DNA of 64,000 nucleotides from Paenibacillus sp. MBLB1832 (GCF_032271945.1 NZ_CP130319.1:2189001-2253000); one strand, 5' to 3'. Counted from the stretch's first letter, positions 1 through 9,077 are shown. The notes: generated by a model not told the origin, from the letters alone. Program-made: numbers and translations.

Positions 1-522
1 TATGACCAAGCAGCAGCACTTTACCATGAAGGCAAAGCAGCAATGTTCATCAACGGCCAATGGGAAATTGAAGCCGCGACGAAAGCGCTAGGCGATAAAG
101 CCGGCTACATGTACATCCCGGCGGCAGATGCAGCTGCGTATGATAAAGGCAAGACAGCATTCAGCGGCAGCGGCGGGCCTGGCGGATATGCCGTATCTGC
201 TAATACGAAGGATAAAGAACTGGCAGCCAAAGTAGCTTCCTTCATCTCCTTGAAATACGCTGAGTACAAATTTACAAACCGCAGCAACCCAATTGTAGCC
301 ACGAAAGTGGATAAACCCGTCGTGAAACAGTTCCCTCCAATGATGGAGCAGCTGTCCAAAGATATTCCGAAAATCACAAGCACAACGGCTTTCTCATGGG
401 GCTTGTCCAATCCGAAATTCAAAGCAGCACTGGAAGATGCATCGCAAAACTTAATGACGGGTAACTATACCGCAGATCAGTTCGTCAAAGATTTGAATAA
501 AGCAGCAGTGACAGCGAAATAA
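1..522 (+). CDS. Sugar ABC transporter solute-binding protein, C-terminal part
   Basis: The reading frame is open from the first base of the window, so the gene starts upstream and only its last 173 residues are visible. The segment has the closing part of a family 1 extracellular solute-binding protein: a stretch around MFINGQWEI, where the protein checks the bound state, then a helical C-terminal lobe ending in ADQFVKDLNKA. Such lipoproteins capture oligosaccharides outside the cell and deliver them to a two-permease channel. Two permease genes follow in the same direction, after a hairpin, which supports this role. The substrate cannot be told from the fragment. Confidence 0.85.
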   Translation, partial: YDQAAALYHEGKAAMFINGQWEIEAATKALGDKAGYMYIPAADAAAYDKGKTAFSGSGGPGGYAVSANTKDKELAAKVASFISLKYAEYKFTNRSNPIVATKVDKPVVKQFPPMMEQLSKDIPKITSTTAFSWGLSNPKFKAALEDASQNLMTGNYTADQFVKDLNKAAVTAK

Positions 523-537
523 ACGTAATTCATGGCA

Positions 538-579
538 AGGAGACTCACTCTGGAACGCTTGATACCAGATGAGTCTCCT
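538..579 (+). other. Intercistronic hairpin between binding protein and permease
   Basis: The arms 538-553 and 565-579 pair over about 15 bases with one bulged base, around an 11-base loop. No T-run follows, so it is not a standard terminator. Such structures after binding-protein genes usually protect the upstream message from 3' decay and make the binding protein more abundant than the permeases. This role is inferred from position. Confidence 0.6.
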
Positions 580-601
580 ACTTTATAAGGGAAGTGATGA
601 C

Positions 602-1480
602 ATGCGCAAATTCTTGGGAAATAAAGCGGCGATACTGCTTTTCACGCTGCCTGCTCTCCTTTTGTATACAGTGATCGTGTTCTATCCTATTCTTCAAACT
701 TTCTATCGTAGTACATTCGAGTGGGACGGATTAAGCGAAGGCACGTTTATCTTTTTGGACAACTACATTCGCTTGTTTCAGGACAGTATTTTTTATACGT
801 CGCTCTACAATGGACTTGTGTTCGCCGCGATCCTAGCATTCGTTCAAATTGGGATCGGGACCGTCCTTGCTTTTGCCGTAGCAGAAGGATTTCGAGGAAG
901 TAAGATTCTCCGTATCTCGTATTTCATTCCTGTCGTCCTGTCCATCACAGTCGTGTGCCAGCTATGGCTAGCGATGTATAACAGTGAGTACGGTTTGATT
1001 AATAAAGTGTTCGAAGCACTTGGCATCTCCTACAGACAGGATTGGCTGACGGATAGTAAAACAGCGATTTTCGCGATTGCGTTCGTGAACGCATGGCAGT
1101 ACATGGGCTATCAGTTTGCGCTGCTCCTTGCCGCTGTCAAATCAGTCCCAGAGCAATACCTAGAAGCTGCGCGCATTGATGGGGCTTCGAAATTCAAAGC
1201 ACATCTCAAAATCACCATCCCGATGCTGGCAGAAACGTATAAATTTTGCCTCGTGCTGGCGATTACGGGCGGGTTGAATGCTTTTGCCAATATGTTCATC
1301 ATGACAGGCGGGGGTCCAGGTAACTCCACGTATACGCTCACGTATCTCATGTACCGTTCCGCTTTCCGTGTGGGCGAGTTCGGCTACGGCAGCGCGGCTG
1401 CAGCGTTCCTCGTCATAGAGTGCTTGATCGTGACTTTAGCGATTAATAAGCTCATTGCTCGTGAACGAATTACTTTTTAA
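602..1480 (+). CDS. Sugar ABC transporter permease (MalF/UgpA type)
   Basis: This is a 292-residue integral membrane protein with about six hydrophobic segments. It carries the EAA loop (EAARIDGAS) that docks on the ATPase, and the segment MTGGGPGNSTYTL typical of the first permease in family 1 carbohydrate importers. I chose the ATG at 602 because AAGGGA lies nine bases upstream; the earlier in-frame ATG at 569 sits inside the hairpin. The second permease begins 16 bases downstream. No ATPase gene is present, so a shared MsmX-type ATPase probably energises the system, as is usual for these importers. Confidence 0.9.
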   Translation: MRKFLGNKAAILLFTLPALLLYTVIVFYPILQTFYRSTFEWDGLSEGTFIFLDNYIRLFQDSIFYTSLYNGLVFAAILAFVQIGIGTVLAFAVAEGFRGSKILRISYFIPVVLSITVVCQLWLAMYNSEYGLINKVFEALGISYRQDWLTDSKTAIFAIAFVNAWQYMGYQFALLLAAVKSVPEQYLEAARIDGASKFKAHLKITIPMLAETYKFCLVLAITGGLNAFANMFIMTGGGPGNSTYTLTYLMYRSAFRVGEFGYGSAAAAFLVIECLIVTLAINKLIARERITF

Positions 1481-1496
1481 GAGAAGGTGATGACAG

Positions 1497-2339
1497 ATGA
1501 ACGGCATCTGGAAACTACGCAATAAAAATCCGCTTCTCGGCATCCTGCTCTGGGTGTATGCGGGGTTGTCGGTGTATCCGCTCTTGTGGATGATCTTCTA
1601 TTCATTGAAAAATAATAACGAAATTTTCGTCACGAATCCGTTCGGGCTTCCAACGCATTTCCGGTTTGAGAATTATGTGGATGCTTGGTCCAAATTTAAT
1701 GTACCTGCTTATTTCACGAACAGCGTGCTCGTTGCAGTTGCTACGGTCATTGGTACGATCGTTCTCTCTGTGACTTTTTCCTATGCGGTCGCTCGGATGC
1801 AATGGCGCCTGAAGGAAACGGCACGCATTTATGTCGTGATCGGCATGTTTATCCCTGTCCAAGTTATCATGATCCCGCTGGCGATTCTCGTTCGTGATTT
1901 TCATTTAGCTAACACGTATTGGGCACTCATCGTACCTTATATCGCCTTTAATATTTCCTTCTCTAGTATGGTATTCTATGGCTTCTTCCGCAGCATTCCA
2001 GTGGAACTGGAAGAATCCGCATGTATGGATGGCGCCAGCATTTATCGCACGTTTTACACGATTATTTTGCCGATAATTAAGCCTGCGATGGCAACGATGG
2101 TGATTTTCGTTTTCCTTTCTTCATGGAATGAATTTACGATGGCGCTCATTCTCATTACGAAAGAATCGCTCAAAACCTTGCCACTCGGTCTCTTGTTCTT
2201 CCAAGGACAATTCACCACGAATTGGGGCGCGATGGGGGCTGCGATGACGATTGCGAGCTTGCCGACTGTTTTGGTTTACGTTCTGTTTAGTGAGCAGGTG
2301 GAGAAGGCGATGACCGTTGGGTCCGCTGTGAAAGGATAA
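1497..2339 (+). CDS. Sugar ABC transporter permease (MalG/UgpE type)
   Basis: This 280-residue protein has about six membrane segments and the EAA-loop sequence EESACMDGASIYRTFYTI. It ends in VGSAVKG, a typical terminus of the second permease (carbohydrate uptake family CUT1). It forms the channel with the preceding permease. The sensor kinase gene begins three bases after its stop codon, so transport and signalling genes are probably co-transcribed. The sugar is not evident from the sequence. Confidence 0.92.
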   Translation: MNGIWKLRNKNPLLGILLWVYAGLSVYPLLWMIFYSLKNNNEIFVTNPFGLPTHFRFENYVDAWSKFNVPAYFTNSVLVAVATVIGTIVLSVTFSYAVARMQWRLKETARIYVVIGMFIPVQVIMIPLAILVRDFHLANTYWALIVPYIAFNISFSSMVFYGFFRSIPVELEESACMDGASIYRTFYTIILPIIKPAMATMVIFVFLSSWNEFTMALILITKESLKTLPLGLLFFQGQFTTNWGAMGAAMTIASLPTVLVYVLFSEQVEKAMTVGSAVKG

Positions 2340-2342
2340 GGA

Positions 2343-4136
2343 ATGATAAAAGGATTCTCCTTCACAAGGCGGTGGCATATGGCCACCGTCTTATATGTTT
2401 CTTTCGTCATATTCATTCTACTGCCAATTTTCATTGTGACCTGGTTTTCAGTGAGGTCCTTTAATGATGTGCTGTTTGACAATGTCACGACGCGAGCCAT
2501 GCAAACCCTGGAGCAAGTTTCGTATACGGTTGATACGGAAGCGAGCCGGATGGTTCATACGGTTGCTACGATCGCCAACGACGATAAATTGTTTGCCACG
2601 GCGACAACGATACATACACAAGCGGATCGCAATCAACAAGCCAGCCATGAGGCTACGTTAGATTTGGATCATCAGCTTAGTAATTATTTTCACTATACAT
2701 CGGATGTGATTGCGGCCTTATTTTTTTATCGAGACGGCGGGACTTATGCGTATAAGCAAAGCCTGGGCTTGCATGAAGTTGCGCTGCGGCAAGCGAGTTG
2801 GTACGGTCAATCGCTGCGTCAAGTCAACAAAGTTCAAATCTTTGGCGCGGAGGATAACCTGCTCCCAGGTACAAGCGGACACATGGAAATTACGGTGTCC
2901 ATTTCACCGAAATTTCCTGACGCGTTTAACAACGTTGAGAACGTATACTTTATTTTCCGCGGCAGTGTTCTGCAGCAGTTGCTTCGCACCCAAGTGTCGG
3001 AAGCGGGCTATTTCCTTGTGATTTCTCCTAGCGGCAGCGTGATTACAAGCTCTTCGGACGAATTGATCGCGAATCATACTTCGCGTCAAACTTTGCTGGC
3101 GCAAGCGATGAGCGAACAGACGGGAAACTATGTGCAAAGCGAAGGGGGCAAACGGTCTTTCGTTAGCTACTTAACATCCACACAGACGGGCTGGAAATAC
3201 GTTCATGTTATGCCCTATGATCAAATGCTTGCGAGCGTAAAACATGTGTATAACCGGACAATGCTTCTCTCCACGGTTGCGCTAATTGTATTCCTGCTGG
3301 CTTCCTGGTTCTGGGTACGCAGTATGGCGAAACCGATTCTAACGCTAGTGAGACAAATGAATCGGGTGAAAATGGGTAATTTTCAAGCGCAATTAGAAGC
3401 ATCTGGACCTACTGAAATTTATGTGTTAGGCCATAGTTTTAATGAAATGACGCTGCGCATCCAAGAATTAATGAAAGAACGGAAGCTGAAGGAGGAAGCG
3501 CGATTACATGCAGAGATGGCTGCGCTGCAATCGCAAATTGGTCCTCATTTCCTCGTGAATACGTTAAATGCCATTAAAATAATGGCGCTCATGGCCAAAG
3601 CACCGCACATTCAGAACATGACGGAGTCCCTCATGCATCTGGTTGCTTCGGCGTTTAATCGCGGGGGCAACTTGACTACGGTTCACGAGGAGCTGGCGTT
3701 GCTTGATGACTATTTCACGATTATGCGTATTCGATATGGTGATCGTTTTGACGTTTATCGCAATGTTGATGATGACGTTGGTAAGGCGCAGATACTCAAG
3801 CTCTTATTGCAGCCGCTGGTGGAGAATAGCATCGTTCATGGTTTTCATGGGCTTGATCGCAGAGGTGTCATTCATATAGGGGTTCATAAGCATGGCGATA
3901 GGCATCTGCGTATCACGATTCGTGATAACGGTAACGGGTTCGTCCAAGAGAAGGAACGGACGGTGCATAAGCTTGCGCGGGATTCCTTTAACGGCATTGG
4001 ACTTCGTAATGTGCAAAGCCGCATCGAACTCCACTATGGACACGAAGGCAAGTTTATGATGAGTAGTGTACCTGGCGAAGGTACGAACATGGAACTATTC
4101 CTACCTTTAAATGAAGGCTCGCTTGGTTCCAACTAG
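2343..4136 (+). CDS. Sensor histidine kinase, YesM family
   Basis: This 597-residue membrane kinase has an N-terminal membrane helix (about residues 13-40), an extracellular sensing region (about 45-300), a second membrane helix near 305-325 and a HAMP linker. It then has the His_kinase domain with QSQIGPHFLVNTLNAI, where the His near residue 402 is the phosphorylation site. The usual Asn in the QINPHFLYN motif is Gly here and the Tyr is Val, mild departures from the family. The ATPase domain shows LLQPLVENSI (N box), DNGNGF and GIGLRNVQSRI. It phosphorylates the adjacent AraC-type regulator. Its ligand is likely a sugar or sugar-loaded binding protein, inferred from the neighbouring importers. 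Confidence 0.93.
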   Translation: MIKGFSFTRRWHMATVLYVSFVIFILLPIFIVTWFSVRSFNDVLFDNVTTRAMQTLEQVSYTVDTEASRMVHTVATIANDDKLFATATTIHTQADRNQQASHEATLDLDHQLSNYFHYTSDVIAALFFYRDGGTYAYKQSLGLHEVALRQASWYGQSLRQVNKVQIFGAEDNLLPGTSGHMEITVSISPKFPDAFNNVENVYFIFRGSVLQQLLRTQVSEAGYFLVISPSGSVITSSSDELIANHTSRQTLLAQAMSEQTGNYVQSEGGKRSFVSYLTSTQTGWKYVHVMPYDQMLASVKHVYNRTMLLSTVALIVFLLASWFWVRSMAKPILTLVRQMNRVKMGNFQAQLEASGPTEIYVLGHSFNEMTLRIQELMKERKLKEEARLHAEMAALQSQIGPHFLVNTLNAIKIMALMAKAPHIQNMTESLMHLVASAFNRGGNLTTVHEELALLDDYFTIMRIRYGDRFDVYRNVDDDVGKAQILKLLLQPLVENSIVHGFHGLDRRGVIHIGVHKHGDRHLRITIRDNGNGFVQEKERTVHKLARDSFNGIGLRNVQSRIELHYGHEGKFMMSSVPGEGTNMELFLPLNEGSLGSN

Positions 4137-4156
4137 TTGAAACTGGAGGGATTAGA

Positions 4157-5746
4157 TTGATTAGAGTACTGCTTGTGGATGATGAACCGCTCATTCGGCT
4201 GGCCCTGCGAGAACTCATTGCCTGGGAAGACTTCCAGTGCGAGGTTGTGGCTGAAGCCTCTGATGGTCAAGAGGCACTGCATTTGCTCCAGAATAAAGGT
4301 GATATTGATTTGATGCTCATGGATATTCAGATGCCAGGGATGGATGGTATTACCTGTTTGGAGCAGTTGAGAGAACTTCCAGATGTCCAGAAACCAACCG
4401 TCATTGTGTTAAGTGCCTATTCCGAGTACGACTATGTTCGACAAGCGTTCCTGCTCGGGGCCATTGATTATATGATGAAAACCCGTATGGAAACGAAGCC
4501 GATGACGGTAGTTATTGCCAAAGCTGTGGCTGGTATTCAAGCTCGTATGCTTCAAGCGGAACGCGAAGAAAGAGAACAGCGAGCGCTTCATACGAAAGTG
4601 GTAGAGGCTTCGTGGACGGCGCAATTACGCGGTACGAGCACGCAAGATGAGATCTCCATCGGGGAAAGCGATGCACAGGGGGAGCAAATCATCGCTTGTG
4701 TGCATATAGGTGCCTCTAACCAGGCGACCACCTATACCGTGCCTATGATTCGGCAGTCGTTAGAAGGCTATTTCACTCAATTGACGGTTCTGCCAATAAC
4801 AGAGCAGGAGTATGCGCTCATGATTTACTTTGGTGAGGAGGCTGCTCAAGGTCGACATCACATCCGCAACCGCCTGGCAGAGGGAATGGAACGAATTATT
4901 AGCCACCTCAAGCAGTATGTGAATCAAGGGGTATCGATTGGTGTGTCTGATTTCATACAGTCGCGACACGAATGGCGGACAGCGTATGAGCAAGCACAGC
5001 AACTTGCGGAGTTACGCTTTTTTACGAGGGAGGGAAGAGTGTTCTTTCCTGAACATGCGGCGCTGAATCGAGCGCAATTGCAAGCATTAGGCACGGAAAC
5101 ATGGAATCGGAAGGATCTATTCCGTTGTATAGAAACAGGCCAACCTTGGAAAGAGGAGTTGGAGAAGGGATTTGGCTATTGGCGATCCATGCAGACGAAG
5201 CCGATGAAAGACATTCAGAAAATGTACCATGGCTTTCTATGGGAATTGGGAGCACTGCTCCATGCTCGTGAATGTGATTGGCCAGAGGTACTGGGTCATC
5301 ATGAGGCTCCCTATGAAACATTGTTAGCTCTAACAAGCATGGCTGATGTTCATTTTTGGCTGGAAGGGTTGGTAGGTAAGCTTGCAGCGCATTTGGACCC
5401 TCGGCGATTAGCCATTCAGCAATCTCCTCGATTGATTGATAAGGCCAAAGCGTATATCAACGCTCATTATCATGAGCCGTTATCCTTAGGGGATGTGAGC
5501 GAATGGGTGGGTGTGACGGAAAGTCATTTGAGCAAACAATTCGTGAAGGAAACGGGAGAAAACTTCATCGCCTATGTGACGCAAATTCGGATCGAGAAAG
5601 CGATTCAGTTGATGTGGGGAGGGATGAAGTTGTTCGAAATTGCAGAGAGGGTCGGATATCCCAATCAAGGACATTTCAGTCGTATGTTCAAAAAAGTGAC
5701 GGGTCAGACACCGCAGCAATACCGAGAATCCTGCAAGTTAGAGTAG
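4157..5746 (+). CDS. AraC-type response regulator, YesN family
   Basis: This 529-residue protein has a receiver domain at residues 1-120 (VLLVDDEP acidic pair; MDIQMPGMDG with the phospho-accepting Asp), a long central linker region, and a C-terminal AraC double helix-turn-helix (about 430-527, ending GHFSRMFKKVTGQTPQQYR). The start is a TTG at 4157, six bases after GGAGGG. It lies 20 bases after the kinase gene and is its obvious partner. The likely targets are the two flanking sugar importers, especially the promoter region at 5747-5867. This regulatory link is inferred from position. Confidence 0.93.
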   Translation: MIRVLLVDDEPLIRLALRELIAWEDFQCEVVAEASDGQEALHLLQNKGDIDLMLMDIQMPGMDGITCLEQLRELPDVQKPTVIVLSAYSEYDYVRQAFLLGAIDYMMKTRMETKPMTVVIAKAVAGIQARMLQAEREEREQRALHTKVVEASWTAQLRGTSTQDEISIGESDAQGEQIIACVHIGASNQATTYTVPMIRQSLEGYFTQLTVLPITEQEYALMIYFGEEAAQGRHHIRNRLAEGMERIISHLKQYVNQGVSIGVSDFIQSRHEWRTAYEQAQQLAELRFFTREGRVFFPEHAALNRAQLQALGTETWNRKDLFRCIETGQPWKEELEKGFGYWRSMQTKPMKDIQKMYHGFLWELGALLHARECDWPEVLGHHEAPYETLLALTSMADVHFWLEGLVGKLAAHLDPRRLAIQQSPRLIDKAKAYINAHYHEPLSLGDVSEWVGVTESHLSKQFVKETGENFIAYVTQIRIEKAIQLMWGGMKLFEIAERVGYPNQGHFSRMFKKVTGQTPQQYRESCKLE

Positions 5747-5776
5747 ACTCGTCAAAGCACAAAAATTGCACAAGTA

Positions 5777-5813
5777 AGCACAAGAATCGTCATGTCCTTG
5801 CCGTCTCTGTGCT
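5777..5813 (+). other. Weak hairpin after the response regulator
   Basis: The arms AGCACA (5777-5782) and TGTGCT (5808-5813) pair, followed by a T/A-rich stretch. The stem is short and the loop long, so this is at best a weak terminator or attenuator between the regulator and the next importer. Confidence 0.25.
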
Positions 5814-5826
5814 CTTATTATTAGAG

Positions 5827-5841
5827 TTGTAAGCGCAAACA
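5827..5841 (+). promoter_or_regulatory. Candidate cre site (CcpA operator)
   Basis: The 15-mer TTGTAAGCGCAAACA matches the degenerate Bacillus cre consensus WTGNAANCGNWNNCW at every defined position. It lies 26 bases upstream of the start codon of the lipoprotein gene, where CcpA bound with HPr-Ser-P would block transcription during growth on preferred sugars. The match is seen in the sequence; its use is inferred. Confidence 0.6.
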
Positions 5842-5867
5842 ATAGCCGTATGGAGGGGTAAGACAAA

Positions 5868-7184
5868 ATGAAAAGAAAATGGGCAGGGACACTTGTAGCA
5901 AGCGTATTGACCATGTCAGTTGTATTAAGCGGTTGTGGGTCATCAGAGAGCGGCACCAAGGCAACACCAACGGGTACGGATACACCAAAGCAAGCGGTAA
6001 GCGGCAATAAAGTTACGATTAAAATGGCGATGTGGGATGTCAACGCGTCATTTATTGATTTTCTCAGCGCAAAAGTAAAGGAATACAGCAAGGTTGATCC
6101 TAATGTCAACGTGGAAGTTGAAGCATTCAAGAACGATGGCGATTACTTGAAAGCGATGAAGGTTCGTCTTTCTGCGAACGAAATGCCGGATTTCTTCGAA
6201 TTGAAGCCGAATTTCATTAATGATTTCAAATCTGAATTGCTTCCGCTTGATGACCTCAGTACAACAGCTAAAAATAAATATGCCAAAAAATACGCCGTAG
6301 ACGGCAAAGTGTTGGCGATGCCAACCGTTCAATTCCCTGAGATGGTGTACTACCACCCAAGTATTTTTAAAGAACTTGGTCTCGCCGTTCCGACGACATG
6401 GCCGCAATTCTTAGATGTGCTGAACAAAATTAAAGATAACAAGAAGTACATTCCTTATGCGATGGGCGGCAAGGACGCTTGGCCGGATTATCCATTCAAT
6501 GAATTCATGCATCACCTGACTTCAGGCGATGAGAATTACTTGAGCAACCTGGCGACTGCGGCTCACCCGTTCGCGGAAGGCACGCCTTTCTATAAGGCGT
6601 ACAGCAAGATTGAAACTCTGTACAGTGCAAAAGTTATGGGTCCAGACCCGCTTGGCGTGAGCTGGGATCAAGCCACAGGCTTGTTCGAGAGTAAGAAAGC
6701 TGCAGTGGTTGCAGCAGGGCTATGGTACTTGGATACATATATGTCCAAAGTGGGCAATGCGGATGATCTAGCAGCATTCCCAATGCCAGTTCGCGACAGT
6801 GAATCGGAGCCGTTAACTGTGATGACGTTTACCGATCATTTCTACGCGATTAACAAAAACAGTAAAAACACAGAAGCCGTGAAGAAATTCATGGAGTGGT
6901 TCTATAGCCCAGCGGTTCACCAACAATATGTGGATAAAGTAAAGCTTGGCGCAGTGATCGATGGCGTTACAGCCAATGTGCCGTTCTTAAATGATTTCTA
7001 CAAAAACAATAAAATCACGCCGTTCCTCTATGTGCCTGGTAACCAGAAGTACACCGATCTCATTAACGCCACGCAATTGGATTGGAAGACCGTCGGTCAA
7101 GATATGATTTCAGGTAAAAAGCTCAGTGACATTTCCAAGCAATTGGATGACAAATGGAATAAGGCTCGCGACGCTAAGAAATAG
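5868..7184 (+). CDS. Sugar-binding lipoprotein of an ABC importer
   Basis: This 438-residue family 1 extracellular solute-binding protein has a lipoprotein signal peptide: basic N-terminus, hydrophobic core and lipobox VLSGC with Cys23 as the lipidated residue. A Ser/Thr/Gly-rich spacer precedes the mature domain. The strong ribosome site GGAGGGG lies nine bases before the ATG. It captures sugar at the outer face of the membrane and hands it to the permeases encoded next. A hairpin separates it from the first permease gene, and a cre-like site lies just upstream, so catabolite repression is likely. Confidence 0.92.
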   Translation: MKRKWAGTLVASVLTMSVVLSGCGSSESGTKATPTGTDTPKQAVSGNKVTIKMAMWDVNASFIDFLSAKVKEYSKVDPNVNVEVEAFKNDGDYLKAMKVRLSANEMPDFFELKPNFINDFKSELLPLDDLSTTAKNKYAKKYAVDGKVLAMPTVQFPEMVYYHPSIFKELGLAVPTTWPQFLDVLNKIKDNKKYIPYAMGGKDAWPDYPFNEFMHHLTSGDENYLSNLATAAHPFAEGTPFYKAYSKIETLYSAKVMGPDPLGVSWDQATGLFESKKAAVVAAGLWYLDTYMSKVGNADDLAAFPMPVRDSESEPLTVMTFTDHFYAINKNSKNTEAVKKFMEWFYSPAVHQQYVDKVKLGAVIDGVTANVPFLNDFYKNNKITPFLYVPGNQKYTDLINATQLDWKTVGQDMISGKKLSDISKQLDDKWNKARDAKK

Positions 7185-7204
7185 GATAGCATAGAGATGG
7201 CAAT

Positions 7205-7248
7205 GCGGTGGAAATGCGGTTCTTTCGTGGAGGCCGTGTTTCCGCTGC
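7205..7248 (+). other. Intercistronic hairpin after the lipoprotein gene
   Basis: Arms 7205-7219 and 7234-7248 can pair along 15 positions when G-U pairs are allowed, with a 14-base loop and no T-run. Its place between a binding-protein gene and its permeases matches the hairpin at 538-579, so it probably stabilises the upstream message rather than ending it. Confidence 0.5.
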
Positions 7249-7269
7249 GTGCTTGGAGGTGAGACCTAC

Positions 7270-8153
7270 ATGAGTTACAACATGCAAAAGAAGTTGATTA
7301 TCGTATTATTTCTAGCCTTCCCCGTATTTCTGTTACTCTTGCTGCTCATGTATCCGACACTCAAACTAATCCAGTTAAGCTTGACGGACTGGAATGGCAT
7401 CAGTCGAACATTTCATTATGTAGGCTGGGATAACTATGTGCAGGCATTTCATATGCCGGAAATTTGGAAATCACTCTACCACAATTGGCAGTATTTCCTT
7501 GTACATGCCTTGATTCTTCCTCTCGAAATTATGATAGCTGTGCTCTTGAACGCCAAATTGAAGGCGAATCCGTTCTTTCGCTCCATTGTGTTTCTTCCAT
7601 ATGTCATTAATGGCGTCGCGGTGGCGTACGTGTTCAGCTATTTATATAATCCGATTAACGGGCCACTCAATTTATTTCTGGAAGCGGTAGGCTTGGATGC
7701 CTGGATTCAGCGTTGGCTCAGTGATCCCGCCGTTGTCAATTACTCCTTAATCTTCGTCTCCTTATGGCGATATTGCGGCCTGCATGTCATCTTGTTTCTA
7801 GCTGGCTTGCAGTCTATACCTGAGGATTTATACGAAGCAGCGCGCATGGATGGAGCGAGTCCGATGAGACAACTGTGGCACATTACCGTGCCTGGCATGA
7901 GTCGTGTCATTGAAATCGTGCTGTTCCTCAACGTGCGGGGGGCTTTACAGGTGTTCGATATCCCGTTCCTGATGACACAGGGGGACCTGCCAATGCCAGT
8001 TCGACCTTTACCTTATACACCGTGGATACAGCTTTCAAATTCAACAACTATGGCTTAGCGTCGACGATGGCGATTCTGCTTATGGTGATGATCATCGTGT
8101 TTAGTTACATTCAGAAGACGCTATTCCGTGCGGCTGGAGGCGGTGAATCATGA
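7270..8153 (+). pseudogene. Sugar ABC transporter permease, frameshifted
   Basis: The gene would encode a MalF-type permease of 294 residues with EAARMDGAS as the EAA loop. The start is ATG 7270 after GGAGGTGAG. In the normal frame the protein turns into nonsense after FDIPFLMTQG and stops at 8058. Moving one base back in the G-run 7980-7984 restores the family sequence GGPANASSTFTLYTVDTAF and an open frame to TGA 8151-8153. That stop overlaps the ATG of the next permease by four bases, as expected for an intact operon. One G seems missing: this is a sequencing error, a recent mutation, or -1 slippage of Gly-tRNA on GGG. Confidence 0.85.
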
Positions 8154-8977
8154 CAATGGGCTCAAAATTCAAGCCGCTCTATTACCTTATTTTTGCGATT
8201 ATCACAGTCATTGTGCTCATTCCCTTAGTGTTGGTGCTGTTTGCTTCTCTGAAGCCAGCGTCAGAGCTGGCCGCATCGTCTCCCATTTCCCTTCCAAGCA
8301 GTTTGTATTGGGGAAATCTGAAGACGGCGTTTGTGAAGGGGGATATACTGACTGGTTTTCAGAATACGTTGATCCTCATCGTTGTCTCTGTTGTATTAAA
8401 CATGATTCTAGGCACAATGACGGCCTATATTCTGAATCGTTTCGATTTTCGGTTGAAAAAGGTGATTTTCGCACTGTTCACCGTCGCGATGGTTGTCCCT
8501 TTTTACACCACAGAGGTAGCTAGGTTTCAAATCATTAAAGCACTGGGCTTGTACAACACGTTGTACGCCCCAACACTCATCTACGCGGGAACGGATCTCC
8601 TGCAAATTTTCATCTACCTTCAATTCATGGAGAAAATCTCCGTGCAATTGGATGAAAGTGCCATGATGGACGGTGCATCCTATTTCCGCATTTTCCGTTC
8701 CATCATATTCCCGCTTATGGTGCCAGCAACCGCAACACTGGCGATTATCAAAACGGTAGAAATTATGAATGACATGTACATTCCATTTCTTTATATGCCA
8801 GCGAAGAAGCTTCACACGTTGTCTACCGCGCTGATGTCTTTCGTCGGAGAGCGCGCTTCTTACTGGAATGAACTCTCTGCGGCGATTCTGATCATCATGC
8901 TGCCGACCATTCTAATTTACCTATTTGCACAACGGTATGTATTTGCTGGCTTGATGGATGGTGCTGTAAAAGGATAA
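8150..8977 (+). CDS. Sugar ABC transporter permease (MalG type)
   Basis: This is a 275-residue protein with about six membrane helices and the EAA-loop sequence DESAMMDGASYFRIFRSI. It ends in FAGLMDGAVKG, typical of the second CUT1 permease. The ATG at 8150 overlaps the TGA of the restored frame of the preceding permease, so translation of the two is coupled. A clear terminator follows, which marks the end of the importer operon. If the upstream frameshift is real and not bypassed, this permease lacks its partner. Confidence 0.92.
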   Translation: MTMGSKFKPLYYLIFAIITVIVLIPLVLVLFASLKPASELAASSPISLPSSLYWGNLKTAFVKGDILTGFQNTLILIVVSVVLNMILGTMTAYILNRFDFRLKKVIFALFTVAMVVPFYTTEVARFQIIKALGLYNTLYAPTLIYAGTDLLQIFIYLQFMEKISVQLDESAMMDGASYFRIFRSIIFPLMVPATATLAIIKTVEIMNDMYIPFLYMPAKKLHTLSTALMSFVGERASYWNELSAAILIIMLPTILIYLFAQRYVFAGLMDGAVKG

Positions 8978-8997
8978 TACTGGGAAATATGGCACTT

Positions 8998-9024
8998 AAA
9001 TGACCCCTTGAGGGTCATTTTTTG
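8998..9024 (+). terminator. Intrinsic terminator of the sugar importer operon
   Basis: The nine-base perfect stem AAATGACCC / GGGTCATTT with a five-base loop is followed by a T-run, 20 bases after the permease stop codon. Confidence 0.85.
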
Positions 9025-9060
9025 CATGAAAAGTGCTCAATTCCCCATATATCAAGAACG

Positions 9061-9077
9061 CTTATAAGTATCATAAG
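9061..9077. promoter_or_regulatory. Imperfect dyad upstream of cysJ
   Basis: The arms CTTAT and ATAAG flank a seven-base spacer, about 110 bases before the preferred cysJ start. It could be an operator for a sulfur regulator, but it is short and the region is A/T-rich. No known box is claimed. Confidence 0.2.
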
